Part shown: positions 1 through 7,282 of the stretch, piece by piece
How the letters are laid out: every line of letters begins with the position of its first letter
Numbering within the stretch: position 1 is the first letter of the stretch
NCBI GenBank assembly: GCA_034184445.1
Contig: JAXFZX010000050.1
Location: forward strand, 1 to 8,886
From: CALXZG01 sp034184445
Lineage (GTDB): Bacteria; Pseudomonadota; Alphaproteobacteria; CAAHEQ01; UBA3637
DNA: 8,886 nucleotides
Direction: 5' to 3'
The notes under the pieces: model-generated
Databases searched by the model: none
Seen by the model: only the letters and a program-made list of their open reading frames with translations
Told to the model about the DNA's origin: nothing
Made by a program: the position numbers and the translations under genes

Positions 1-806
1 GTAGACTTTTTCTTTTTTTGACTTGAATTTGCTAAAATTTCTTGATTTGATTTTGCTTCTTTCTTTAATTTTTTATGCATGACACCACGCACAGCCAAAC
101 GTTGTTTTTCATCAGGTATAACTTCTTTTAATTCATCTGAATTATATTCTTTCTTTAATTTTCTTAACTCTTCTTGAAATGTTTCTCGTTCCTCTTTTTT
201 TTCATCTTTTTCCAGATAGTTAGCAAACATATTAAGCGCATAAATATCTTTTTTTTCTTCTTCTAAGGCTTGATAAACCGGATCTTTTTCAAGTTTTGAC
301 TGATACATATTTGCCAAAGCCTTTCGTTGATCTTCTGTCATAGCTTTTTTTATTTCATCCGAATTTAATTCTTGTAAATGTTTCCAAGCAAGATTTGTCT
401 TTTCAAAATCTTTTCGTTTTTGTGTGTATTCTTGTGTATATTGCTTGGCAAAATGTTTCCACATCTTACTATTGATAACAGTTGTAGCAACACCATTTTC
501 AAGAATTTCACCAATAACATCTTGATCTGCATATAAGTACCATCTGACATTGCCAGACGAATAAAGCCATGATAGGGGTTCTCCTTTCCATTCTCCAAAA
601 TTCATTTCACTAGGTTGATCATCCCAAAAAGGATCGGTTGCAGTGATAACACCTCCGAATGCCTTTATTTGTTTTTCATCCGGATGGGAAAATTGAAGAC
701 TAATCTTTTTTAATGGACCATCGTATCTTACTATTGGAAAAAACTTCCCAATTCTTCCTGAAATATTTTCTATAAATTTAGGTGGATCAAAAGTATCTAT
801 TTTCAT
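1..806 (-). CDS. Uncharacterised protein with charged, coiled-coil-like C-terminal half (3' end beyond window)
   Basis: I do not recognise this family. An open frame of 268 codons runs leftward from ATG at 806-804 and has no stop before the window edge, so the C-terminus is missing. Residues ~1-115 look globular and rich in aromatics (WDDQPSEMNFGEW at ~61-73, VRWYLYADQD at ~87-96). From ~120 on the protein is very rich in Lys/Glu and probably alpha-helical or coiled-coil. Two segments of that half resemble each other: NSDEIKKAMTEDQRKAL at ~148 and NSDELKEVIPDEKQRLAV at ~222, a period of about 74 residues. No signal peptide or membrane segment is visible. The start is supported by a strong Shine-Dalgarno (AAAGGGGG, complement of 810-817) and a good promoter upstream. 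Base composition is clearly more AT-rich than the genes to the right, and the gene abuts a truncated ppdK tail, so it may have been acquired by transfer (inference). Function unknown. Confidence 0.8.
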   Translation of the reverse strand, partial: MKIDTFDPPKFIENISGRIGKFFPIVRYDGPLKKISLQFSHPDEKQIKAFGGVITATDPFWDDQPSEMNFGEWKGEPLSWLYSSGNVRWYLYADQDVIGEILENGVATTVINSKMWKHFAKQYTQEYTQKRKDFEKTNLAWKHLQELNSDEIKKAMTEDQRKALANMYQSKLEKDPVYQALEEEKKDIYALNMFANYLEKDEKKEERETFQEELRKLKKEYNSDELKEVIPDEKQRLAVRGVMHKKLKKEAKSNQEILANSSQKKKKS

Positions 807-840
807 GATAACCCCCTTTGTTAAATTGCCCTACATAGCA

Positions 841-869
841 ATTATAACATGAATATAGAGTTCTGTAAA
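841..869 (-). promoter_or_regulatory. Sigma-70-type promoter of the leftmost gene
   Basis: On the minus strand, TTTACA (869-864) and a perfect TATAAT (846-841) are separated by exactly 17 bases. The start codon lies about 35 bases downstream of the -10 box, with a GGGGG-type ribosome binding site just before it. Position and direction fit only the leftward gene starting at 806. Confidence 0.75.
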
Positions 870-896
870 GTATTTTTTTAGCATTTGAATCAATAC

Positions 897-977
897 TTGA
901 ACGGTGTGTCATGCTCGCCGTATCGTGTGCCTTTGGCCAGACTTGCTGCTGCACAAGCCGCGGTTGCCAAAAAATAA
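897..977 (+). pseudogene. ppdK: Orphan 3' end of pyruvate phosphate dikinase gene
   Basis: In frame from about 897 to the TAA at 975-977 the plus strand reads LNG followed by VSCSPYRVPLARLAAAQAAV and AKK-stop. SCSP(Y/F)RVP(I/L)ARLAAAQAA is the well-known C-terminus of pyruvate phosphate dikinase, which interconverts pyruvate and phosphoenolpyruvate. The family is about 880 residues long, so only about 3% is present. Upstream the frame reaches a stop (TAG at 879-881) after a few codons with no family resemblance, and no start codon or ribosome binding site is associated. The fragment cannot encode a working enzyme. It is either the leftover of a disrupted gene or the displaced 3' end produced when an element integrates into the end of ppdK. 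It is followed, at the expected distance, by a terminator. The PPDK match is from memory of the family motif and I consider it strong; the mechanism is inference. Confidence 0.8.
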
Positions 978-991
978 GGTAATCTAAAAAG

Positions 992-1020
992 AAAGCACCC
1001 CATTTCGGGGTGCTTTTTTT
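992..1020. terminator. Bidirectional Rho-independent terminator
   Basis: AAAGCACCCC (992-1001) pairs with GGGGTGCTTT (1007-1016) around a 5-base loop. A run of T follows on the plus strand (to 1021) and an A-rich tract precedes it (986-995), so it can work both ways. On the plus strand it would have ended ppdK; on the minus strand it ends the kinase gene whose stop is at 1028-1026. Confidence 0.9.
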
Positions 1021-1025
1021 TGTGA

Positions 1026-2597
1026 TTAATCTTTGTTCTGATCTTGATGATGCAAATAGTGACGCACGGTTCGTAAGGCCTCTTGAACGGTCTTATCACG
1101 GGATTTATCCGTCATAATTTTATGCCATGTGATATGCCCCGTATTAAAGGTTAATTGTTCATCTAATTCAGCGCGATCACGAACATCAGACGGGTTCCGA
1201 AGCCTCGTCTTTACGCGTTCTTCACGAATAGCTAATGGGGCATCCATCCATAGCCCGACAAAGGGCACTTTCATATCCTGTGCCAATTTTTCGGCTGCCA
1301 GACGCTCTGCTTCGTTATAAAACAAAGCATCCAATATCACACATGATCCGACCGATAAAGCAAGTTTTGCCTGCTGACGCAACACATCATAAACAACATT
1401 TTCAAAGGCTTGTGTATCATATCTTTTATCTAAATTTTCGGTTGGAGTTAGACCCGTCATTTGTTTTTTAACAATGTCATCTCGTAGCACAACCGCCCCA
1501 GGTGCCGGATCCCAATAACCGGCTATTTCCCGTGCAATACGGGATTTACCACTACCGGACAAACCGCCGCAGGCAATCAAAACGGGGGTTCCGCTTGATA
1601 CAAAATGGCAGGCTAAATCAAAATAGTGACGCGCTTTGCGTATCATACTCCGCCGATTCCAACCATGAAGTAAGGTTGCTTTTTTAGCACAAACTGCCGC
1701 CCGTCGTGCCGCCCGCAATGATTGATATAACCCTAGCAAGGGGAAACCCGCCAAATCATTCGTATAAGCCATATAATGGTTAAACAAAATGTTGGTCAAT
1801 CGGCGCAGGCCCGAAGCTTCCATATCCATCAGGACATCTGCTAAATCATAAAGTGTATCAATTGTACATAAATCTTCGTTATATTCAATAGGGCTAAAAA
1901 AAATGAACTGACCATCCTCATAGGCAATGTTGGACAATAGCAAATCCCCATGACATTTTCGCACAAACCCCGATTTTTGGCGCAATTTAATTAACCGTCC
2001 CTGCTCGGCCAACAATTTTAAATTTTTATAAGTCAATTCATTGACCTGTTTTTTATGAAAAACATCAGGGCAAAAACACGACAATACGGATTCATTTTCC
2101 AAAATTAAATGCTTTACCGTATCAATACCCCATTTATTGCGAAAAACCTTAGCTTTCTTATGTAAATCGGATAAGCGTTCGGCTAAATCCATAGCTTCAA
2201 ACCGATCAAATTTCGGGCTTGGAAGCAGATGATTCAACAAATACTTATCCGCAATTCGGCGCATAACCAGAACGGTATCTACTTCCTCGCCTTCATTCCC
2301 GCCCAATACAATTTTACCGGTTGAAAGCCGTCTAACAGATTCAATTTTTTCAACCAAATTCGGAGCATAAACCGCACTACGCTTCATTTCACGAATACAG
2401 GCAAGTCTCCTCTTTTCACGCGTAGATAAATCGGCTTCGGGATACAAAACTGCGCGCTTTAATTTATAAACTCTATCTCCTGCTAAAAAGAGAATAGCTA
2501 TATGTGATTGACGCACCTCAACAGTTCGAATCCGATAAGGATAATTTTTGGGGTTTGATAAAGCACTAATCACATCTGATTGGGATTCTGATATCAT
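1026..2597 (-). CDS. Bifunctional APH-like phosphotransferase / P-loop kinase fusion
   Basis: This 523-residue protein has the two-domain layout of the bacterial 'aminoglycoside phosphotransferase plus AAA/ATP-binding' fusions (COG2187 + COG0645). The N-terminal half has VYKLKR at 43-48, where the nucleotide-binding Lys is expected, and the catalytic-loop motif HGDLLLSN at 216-223. The next conserved segment reads FFSPIEYNED (233-242); the family usually has FD-x-IEF, so the metal-binding Asp appears to be Ser235 here. The C-terminal half has a clear Walker A, GLSGSGKS (345-352), then LRDD (371-374) and an Arg-rich lid, ERVKTRLRNPSDVRDR (460-475). That arrangement is typical of small-molecule kinases such as gluconate or shikimate kinase-like P-loop enzymes. 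The substrate is unknown and real antibiotic resistance is not implied. The start ATG overlaps the upstream stop as ATGA, with an AAAGGAAG ribosome binding site, indicating translational coupling. Cytoplasmic. Confidence 0.88.
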   Translation of the reverse strand: MISESQSDVISALSNPKNYPYRIRTVEVRQSHIAILFLAGDRVYKLKRAVLYPEADLSTREKRRLACIREMKRSAVYAPNLVEKIESVRRLSTGKIVLGGNEGEEVDTVLVMRRIADKYLLNHLLPSPKFDRFEAMDLAERLSDLHKKAKVFRNKWGIDTVKHLILENESVLSCFCPDVFHKKQVNELTYKNLKLLAEQGRLIKLRQKSGFVRKCHGDLLLSNIAYEDGQFIFFSPIEYNEDLCTIDTLYDLADVLMDMEASGLRRLTNILFNHYMAYTNDLAGFPLLGLYQSLRAARRAAVCAKKATLLHGWNRRSMIRKARHYFDLACHFVSSGTPVLIACGGLSGSGKSRIAREIAGYWDPAPGAVVLRDDIVKKQMTGLTPTENLDKRYDTQAFENVVYDVLRQQAKLALSVGSCVILDALFYNEAERLAAEKLAQDMKVPFVGLWMDAPLAIREERVKTRLRNPSDVRDRAELDEQLTFNTGHITWHKIMTDKSRDKTVQEALRTVRHYLHHQDQNKD

Positions 2598-3478
2598 TCT
2601 TTCTTCCTTTCGGGTTCGGGATGAATAATCACCTCGGTATCTGGGAACCGTTCTTTGATTCTATCTTCTATTTTATCCGTAATATCGTGGGCTTGACGCA
2701 GCGTCAAGGTATCGTCTAAATGAATACTGAACTGCACAAATGCATGGGCTCCACTTTGCCGTGTTTTCATATTGTGGACTAAGGTGACCTCAGGGAATGA
2801 GCGGGCTATGGTGCGAACAGCTTCCCGAAACTCAGAAGACATTTCCTTATCCATTAGCATATTAAAAGAACTTTTAAAAATGTGATAAACAGCCCCCCAC
2901 AGGTATAAAGAAACACAAATACCAAAAATAGAATCAATCCTATTCCACCCCAAGTAATAAGAGGTTAATAAAGAAGATATAACCCCTATATTCATTGAAA
3001 TATCACCTGCATAGTGGGTATAATCTGCCCGAACGGATAATGATTGTGTTTCCCGTATGACACGACGTTGAAACCGAATTAAAAAAAATGTTAGTGCAAT
3101 AGATACAATCGTAATACCAATTCCTAAGGATATGTGCCTGAGAGGTTCGGGATGATAGAAACGCCGAACCGATTCAATCATTAACAAAAGGGCAGCAAAT
3201 GTAATAATTAAGGCTTGAATAAGGCTGCCAATCGCTTGGGCCTTTCCATGCCCGAAACGGTGTTCCCGATCAGCCGGAGCTGTTGCATGATAAATAGCTA
3301 CCATATTCACGGCAGATGTTATCAGGTCTTGGACCGAATCAAAAAGGCTGGACAAAATGGCAACCGATCCGGTTATTAAAAAGGTGCCCCCCTTTAATCC
3401 CAACAAAATTAATGTGACAACAAGTGATGCCACACCGGCACGCTTCATCAATAGATTGTTATGTTCAATTTTAGACAT
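2594..3478 (-). CDS. fieF: Cation diffusion facilitator, FieF/YiiP-like divalent metal efflux transporter
   Basis: This 294-residue inner-membrane protein matches the length and order of E. coli YiiP/FieF, a proton-coupled Zn/Fe/Cd exporter. Six hydrophobic segments occupy about residues 15-205, followed by a cytoplasmic domain. The transport-site residues are all present: Asp47 and Asp51 in FDSVQD, and His155 and Asp159 in HYAGD. The PADREHRFGHGKA loop (68-80) supplies the second-site Asp70, His73 and His77. The C-terminal domain keeps HNMKTRQSG (235-243) and ends with VIIHPEPE (283-290). Two positions of the YiiP dimer-domain zinc site seem changed: the second His falls on Ser251 (with His253 close by), and Asp after the last His is Glu288. 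Metal specificity cannot be read from the sequence. It is the first gene of a leftward pair with the kinase fusion and diverges from the dnaJ-like gene. A weak AAGAAG ribosome binding site precedes the ATG. Confidence 0.9.
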   Translation of the reverse strand: MSKIEHNNLLMKRAGVASLVVTLILLGLKGGTFLITGSVAILSSLFDSVQDLITSAVNMVAIYHATAPADREHRFGHGKAQAIGSLIQALIITFAALLLMIESVRRFYHPEPLRHISLGIGITIVSIALTFFLIRFQRRVIRETQSLSVRADYTHYAGDISMNIGVISSLLTSYYLGWNRIDSIFGICVSLYLWGAVYHIFKSSFNMLMDKEMSSEFREAVRTIARSFPEVTLVHNMKTRQSGAHAFVQFSIHLDDTLTLRQAHDITDKIEDRIKERFPDTEVIIHPEPERKKE

Positions 3479-3574
3479 ACTTCTTATTTTATACTCTTTT
3501 TTTTGATTTTTCCATAGATTTTTTATTTTTTTGGACTATATTATATTATAATATGTTAAAAAGAGGTTTTTAAA
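3479..3574. promoter_or_regulatory. Divergent intergenic promoter region
   Basis: This 96-base gap is very AT-rich and must drive both the leftward CDF operon and the rightward dnaJ-like gene. For the rightward gene there is a perfect TATAAT at 3547-3552 but no good -35 box at 16-18 bases. TTGGAC at 3531 is only 10 bases away, so it is badly spaced. An AGAGG ribosome binding site lies at 3562-3566. For the leftward operon only a weak TATAAA (complement of 3488-3493) is visible. I see no sigma-32-like heat-shock promoter or CIRCE element. Confidence 0.4.
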
Positions 3575-4480
3575 ATGGCAAATCCATACGATTTATTAGG
3601 CGTTTCCAAAACGGCAACCGATAGCGAAATTAAAAAGGCCTATCATAAATTGGCCCGTACACTACATCCCGATGTTAATCCAGATAAAAAAGCCGCCGAA
3701 AAATTTAAGGCTGTATCGGCTGCATATGAATTGTTGTCCGATAAAGAAAAACGCAAACAATTTGATGACGGAATTATTGATGAAAACGGTAATCCCACTC
3801 CGTTCGGGTTTGGACGCTATGATAAAAGTGGTTTTGGTGGAGGAAACCAATACCGCACTCAAAACATCAATCCAGAAGATTTAGCCTCTATGTTTGGGGG
3901 AATGGGCGGATTTAATTTTTCGGATCTGTTCGGTGGCGGTATGGGCGGATTTCAGGCAAATCATGGTGGTTTTGGTCACGGTTTTTCTCGTGGGCAAGAT
4001 GTCAGTTATGACCTATCCGTTCCCTTTAATATGGCCGTGACGGGTGGAGAAACAACAGTAGGCCTAAGCAACGGGAAACGCATCAAAATCAAAATTCCAG
4101 CCGGTATTACGGACGAAGCTACTTTAAGATTGAAAGGGCAAGGCGAAAATGGCGGAGATGCTTTGGTTAAAATCAAAATTCAATCCAGCACCCTTTATAC
4201 CCGAGATGGAAATAACATCAAAATGACAGTGCCTTTAACTCTTAAAGAAGCAGTGCTAGGTACAAAAATCACGATACCAACGCCATCGGGGTCAGTAGCT
4301 GTTAAAATTCCACCTTTTGCCAGCTCTGGAAAAACATTGCGCTTAAAAGGTAAAGGAGTCTTAGGAAAAGGTGATTTTCTGGTGCAGTTATCGGTTGTTC
4401 TGCCGGACAAAGCCGATAAGGATTTAACGGATTTTATGGAATCTTGGCGCGATCCAACCCCTAACCCCAGACGGTTTTAA
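3575..4480 (+). CDS. DnaJ-like co-chaperone of the CbpA type (no zinc finger)
   Basis: This is a 301-residue Hsp40 that would stimulate DnaK ATPase and deliver client proteins. Residues 1-66 are a J domain with the essential HPD at 31-33 (LHPDVNPDK). A Gly/Phe-rich linker runs from ~76 to ~140, with repeated GGMGGF units. Two beta-rich C-terminal client-binding domains follow: ~143-205, including IKIKIPAGITDEATLRLKG, and ~207-278, including VKIPPFASSGKTLRLKGKG. The four CXXCXGXG zinc motifs of true DnaJ are absent, and the spacing shows this is the normal class B/CbpA architecture rather than a deletion. The linker IIDENGNPTPFGFG resembles alphaproteobacterial family members. It stands alone, divergent from the CDF operon and 128 bases before leuS, which has its own promoter. 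No convincing terminator follows it, so some read-through into leuS is possible. Confidence 0.92.
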   Translation: MANPYDLLGVSKTATDSEIKKAYHKLARTLHPDVNPDKKAAEKFKAVSAAYELLSDKEKRKQFDDGIIDENGNPTPFGFGRYDKSGFGGGNQYRTQNINPEDLASMFGGMGGFNFSDLFGGGMGGFQANHGGFGHGFSRGQDVSYDLSVPFNMAVTGGETTVGLSNGKRIKIKIPAGITDEATLRLKGQGENGGDALVKIKIQSSTLYTRDGNNIKMTVPLTLKEAVLGTKITIPTPSGSVAVKIPPFASSGKTLRLKGKGVLGKGDFLVQLSVVLPDKADKDLTDFMESWRDPTPNPRRF

Positions 4481-4548
4481 AAAATCCCCCGATAGACAAC
4501 AAGTATCCTATTCATTAGGCATTGGTTTTTGATATCGGTGAAAAAATC

Positions 4549-4577
4549 TTGACTCTTTTTTAAAAATTGGGTAAAAT
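4549..4577 (+). promoter_or_regulatory. Sigma-70-type promoter of leuS
   Basis: TTGACT (4549-4554) and TAAAAT (4572-4577) are 17 bases apart. The leuS start codon lies about 31 bases beyond the -10 box, with a clean AGGAG ribosome binding site at 4598-4602. I see no T-box, leader peptide with Leu codons or attenuator in the short leader. Confidence 0.75.
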
Positions 4578-4608
4578 AATCCGCATATTTTTATATCAGG
4601 AGACTTAA

Positions 4609-7122
4609 ATGGCAGAATACAATCATATCGCAGTTGAAAAAAAATGGCAAAAGTATTGGGATGAACATAACTCCTTCCATGTGGAAATAGATAAAAACAA
4701 ACCAAAATTCTATTCTCTGGTGATGTTTCCGTATCCCTCAGGAGCGGGGCTTCATGTGGGGCATGCGGAAAACTATACCATTTCGGACATTGTGTCACGC
4801 TATAAGCGCATGAAGGGTTTTAATGTTTTGCAACCGATGGGGTGGGATGCTTTTGGATTACCGGCGGAACGCTATGCCGAAAAAACGGGGATGCATCCAT
4901 CCGAAGTTGTAAAACAAAATGTGAATACTTTTCGTGCACAATTAAAGTCTATGGGGCTTTCCTATGATTGGGATCGGGAAATTAACACCACTGACCCCAG
5001 TTATTACAAGTGGACGCAATATATTTTTAAAATCCTATTTGACAAAGGGCTGGCGTATGAAGTTGTGACTCCCGTCAATTGGTGCCCGAAGTTGGGAACG
5101 GTGTTAGCTAATGAAGAAGTCAAAGACGGTAAATATGTTGAAACCGGTGATGAAGTCATCAAAAAACCGCTTCGTCAATGGATGCTGAAAATCACGGCGT
5201 ATGCGGAAAGATTGTTAAACGACATTGATAAATTGGATTGGCCCGAAGGAATCAAGACCATGCAACGCGAATGGATTGGAAAATCAACGGGGGCCGATAT
5301 TACCTTTAAGGTTGCCAATTCTAATGCCGAATTTACGGTTTATACAACCAGACCCGACACTTTATTTGGGGCAACATATTGTGTGCTGGCTCCCGAACAT
5401 GCCCTAGTAAAGGAAATCACGACTCCGGAATGTAGAACGACTGTTGAAGCCTATGTAGCCGAAGCCGGTAAAAAATCGGCACAAGACCGATTGGCCGAAG
5501 CCAAAGAAAAAACTGGGGCTTTTACGGGGGCTTATGCCATTAACCCTCTAAACGGCAAGGAAATACCGATTTATATTGCGGACTATGTGTTGGGCGATTA
5601 CGGATATGGGGCTATTATGGCTGTGCCGGCGCATGATCAGCGTGATTATGATTTTGCCAAAAAGTTTAATCTGCCAATTATAGAGGTTATTGAATCTCCG
5701 GCTGATTTTGATTTATCAAAAGCCGCTTGGGAAGGCGATGGGGCTTTAATCAATTCGGACTTTTTAAACGGGCTTCATGTTGCCGAATCCAAAAAGAAAA
5801 TGATTGAATATGCCGAAACAAAAGGCTTTGGTAAAGGAACCGTGAACTATAAACTGCGCGATTGGCTTTTTGCCCGTCAGCGGTATTGGGGTGAACCGTT
5901 CCCGATTATCCATTGTGAGGACGGCACAATTAAGTCCTTACCGATGACGGATTTACCTGTCTTGTTGCCGCCGTTGGCGGAATTTAAACCGACCGCGGAC
6001 GGGGAACCGCCTTTGGCGCGCTGCACCGATTGGGTGAACACCACCGATCCCGAAACGGGAAAGCCTGCTAAACGCGAGACAAATACGATGCCGCAATGGG
6101 CGGGATCCAGTTGGTATTTCTTGCGCTATTGCGATCCGCATAATGATAATGCTTTGGTCGGAAAAGAGGCAGATGAATACTGGATGCCGGTGGATTTATA
6201 TGTCGGGGGTGTGGAGCACGCGGTATTGCATCTTCTGTATGCCCGATTCTGGCAAAAGGTTTTGTTTGATGCTGGTCTTGTTTCAACAGATGAACCGTTT
6301 AAACGATTAGTGAATCAGGGAATGGTTTTGGCCTATTCTTATCGGGATGATGCCGGCAAATACTATTATCCGCATCAGGTTGAACGCCGCGGACAAGATT
6401 GGTATGTAAAAGGATCCGATACCCGCGTGAATACACAGGTTGAAAAGATGAGTAAATCGCGCTATAATGTCGTGAATCCCGATGATGTAGCGCGGGATTA
6501 CGGGGCGGATTCAATGCGTCTATACTTGATGTTTATGGGTCCGATTGAGGCCGAAAAGCCTTGGACAGCCGAAGGGGTGAACGGCGTTAATCGTTTCTTA
6601 AAACGCATTTGGAATATCTTTGAATTGCCGAACAAAATTCAAGATTCGGGCGATTTGGAACTGACGCGTCAAATGCATAAAACGGTTAAAGGTGTCACCG
6701 AGGATATGGAACGGATGACCTTTAATACCGGTATTTCAAAGTTGATGGAGATGGTCAATGCCATTTATAAATCGGATAAGCCCATTGCCAAGGCGGACAT
6801 GGAAAGTTTTGTGAAACTGTTATCCCCCATGGCACCGCATATTGCGGAAGAACTCTGGGAAAAATTGGGGCATACGGAAAGCATTACTTATGCCCCGTGG
6901 CCGACTTTTGATGAAAAATTATTGATCAAAAATGATATGGATATCGTGATTCAGGTTTTGGGTAAGAAACGGGCAACTTTAACGGTGCCGGTAGGAATTT
7001 CCCAAGACGACCTATTAAATATCGTCAAAGATGAGCCTCATGTTCGTGACTTTATTTCCGGAAAAGAAATTGTTAAAGTTATCTATGTCCCGAACCGATT
7101 GATGAATTTGGTGGTGAAATAA
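4609..7122 (+). CDS. leuS: Leucyl-tRNA synthetase
   Basis: A complete 837-residue class I synthetase that attaches leucine to tRNA-Leu in the cytoplasm, close to the usual bacterial length of about 860. The first signature, FPYPSGAGLHVGHAENY, carries the HIGH-type motif HVGH at 49-52. The CP1 editing domain that removes mischarged tRNA is intact: TTRPDT at 246-251 and the block YGAIMAVPAHDQRDYDF at ~333-349, with Asp343 in the conserved editing position. The catalytic core continues with TMPQWAGSSWYFLRY. KMSKS is at 613-617, followed by the anticodon-binding helical domain (MAPHIAEELWEKLGH) and the typical C-terminal domain. The short leucine-specific insertion before KMSKS is present in bacterial form. 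The start is fixed by AGGAG seven bases upstream. No missing residues or frameshifts were seen. It has its own promoter and terminator and appears monocistronic. Confidence 0.98.
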   Translation: MAEYNHIAVEKKWQKYWDEHNSFHVEIDKNKPKFYSLVMFPYPSGAGLHVGHAENYTISDIVSRYKRMKGFNVLQPMGWDAFGLPAERYAEKTGMHPSEVVKQNVNTFRAQLKSMGLSYDWDREINTTDPSYYKWTQYIFKILFDKGLAYEVVTPVNWCPKLGTVLANEEVKDGKYVETGDEVIKKPLRQWMLKITAYAERLLNDIDKLDWPEGIKTMQREWIGKSTGADITFKVANSNAEFTVYTTRPDTLFGATYCVLAPEHALVKEITTPECRTTVEAYVAEAGKKSAQDRLAEAKEKTGAFTGAYAINPLNGKEIPIYIADYVLGDYGYGAIMAVPAHDQRDYDFAKKFNLPIIEVIESPADFDLSKAAWEGDGALINSDFLNGLHVAESKKKMIEYAETKGFGKGTVNYKLRDWLFARQRYWGEPFPIIHCEDGTIKSLPMTDLPVLLPPLAEFKPTADGEPPLARCTDWVNTTDPETGKPAKRETNTMPQWAGSSWYFLRYCDPHNDNALVGKEADEYWMPVDLYVGGVEHAVLHLLYARFWQKVLFDAGLVSTDEPFKRLVNQGMVLAYSYRDDAGKYYYPHQVERRGQDWYVKGSDTRVNTQVEKMSKSRYNVVNPDDVARDYGADSMRLYLMFMGPIEAEKPWTAEGVNGVNRFLKRIWNIFELPNKIQDSGDLELTRQMHKTVKGVTEDMERMTFNTGISKLMEMVNAIYKSDKPIAKADMESFVKLLSPMAPHIAEELWEKLGHTESITYAPWPTFDEKLLIKNDMDIVIQVLGKKRATLTVPVGISQDDLLNIVKDEPHVRDFISGKEIVKVIYVPNRLMNLVVK

Positions 7123-7137
7123 ATTTTTTATTCCCGA

Positions 7138-7169
7138 AACGACAATCTGAAAGGGTTGTCGTTTTTTGT
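7138..7169 (+). terminator. Rho-independent terminator of leuS
   Basis: AACGACAA (7138-7145) pairs with TTGTCGTT (7156-7163), extended by a T-G and a C-G pair around a 6-base loop. The stem is followed by a T-rich tract through 7167. It begins 16 bases after the leuS stop. Confidence 0.88.
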
Positions 7170-7253
7170 TTTGGCTGTGGCATAATCGGCACTGGCATTT
7201 TTTAGCTATTCTTCTACATTGACAAAAATTTTTCTAATTTCTTTAAAAAAAGG

Positions 7254-7282
7254 TTGCATACCGACAAAAGTTGGGGTAGAGT
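7254..7282 (+). promoter_or_regulatory. Promoter of first OMP gene, with operator-like inverted repeat
   Basis: TTGCAT (7254-7259) and TAGAGT (7277-7282) are 17 bases apart, and the same pair at the same spacing recurs before the second OMP gene. The spacer holds an imperfect palindrome, CCGAC-AAAA-GTTGG (7261-7274), also repeated. The 5' leader that follows is conserved and contains GGGGTTATCCC. AAAGGAA (7319-7325) serves as the ribosome binding site before ATG 7332. A further consensus TTGACA lies upstream at 7219-7224 with only a poor -10 (TTTAAA) at 17 bases, so a second start is possible but weak. Confidence 0.65.

Larger units (their letters stand above)
1..896. mobile_element. Possible end of an integrated or substituted segment (right boundary near 894-905)
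   Basis: Everything left of about 896 is markedly AT-rich and carries a leftward gene of unknown function. Immediately to the right the frame becomes the last ~26 codons of ppdK with higher GC. A housekeeping gene cut abruptly against foreign-looking DNA is the pattern left by an integrative element or a substitution. No integrase, transposase or terminal inverted repeat is visible in this window, so the element type is unknown. A simple deletion or an assembly join would look the same from here. Confidence 0.35.

Noticed and set aside
365..598. 77-codon leftward open frame
   Set aside because: It lies wholly inside the longer leftward frame 1-806 in another phase. It lacks a ribosome binding site, and the longer frame has a promoter and Shine-Dalgarno.
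890..1099. 69-codon leftward open frame
   Set aside because: It runs through the terminator hairpin and overlaps both the kinase gene and the ppdK tail. The peptide shows no family resemblance.
1026..2597. Antibiotic resistance gene
   Set aside because: The APH-like half belongs to a widespread fusion family of unknown substrate. Nothing in the sequence indicates aminoglycoside specificity, and a key Asp appears replaced.
3575..4480. Loss of the zinc finger in the DnaJ-like gene as a deletion
   Set aside because: The Gly/Phe linker joins the C-terminal domains as in ordinary CbpA-type proteins, so the absence is the normal class B architecture.
4481..4548. Possible terminator after the dnaJ-like gene (CCGATA at 4489 and TATCGG at 4533)
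   Set aside because: The 6-base arms are separated by a 38-base loop and are not followed by a proper T run, so chance is a better explanation.
7158..7186. Extended -10-like TGGCATAAT after leuS
   Set aside because: No -35 box at usable distance, and the region overlaps the leuS terminator. The repeated promoter at 7254 is far better.
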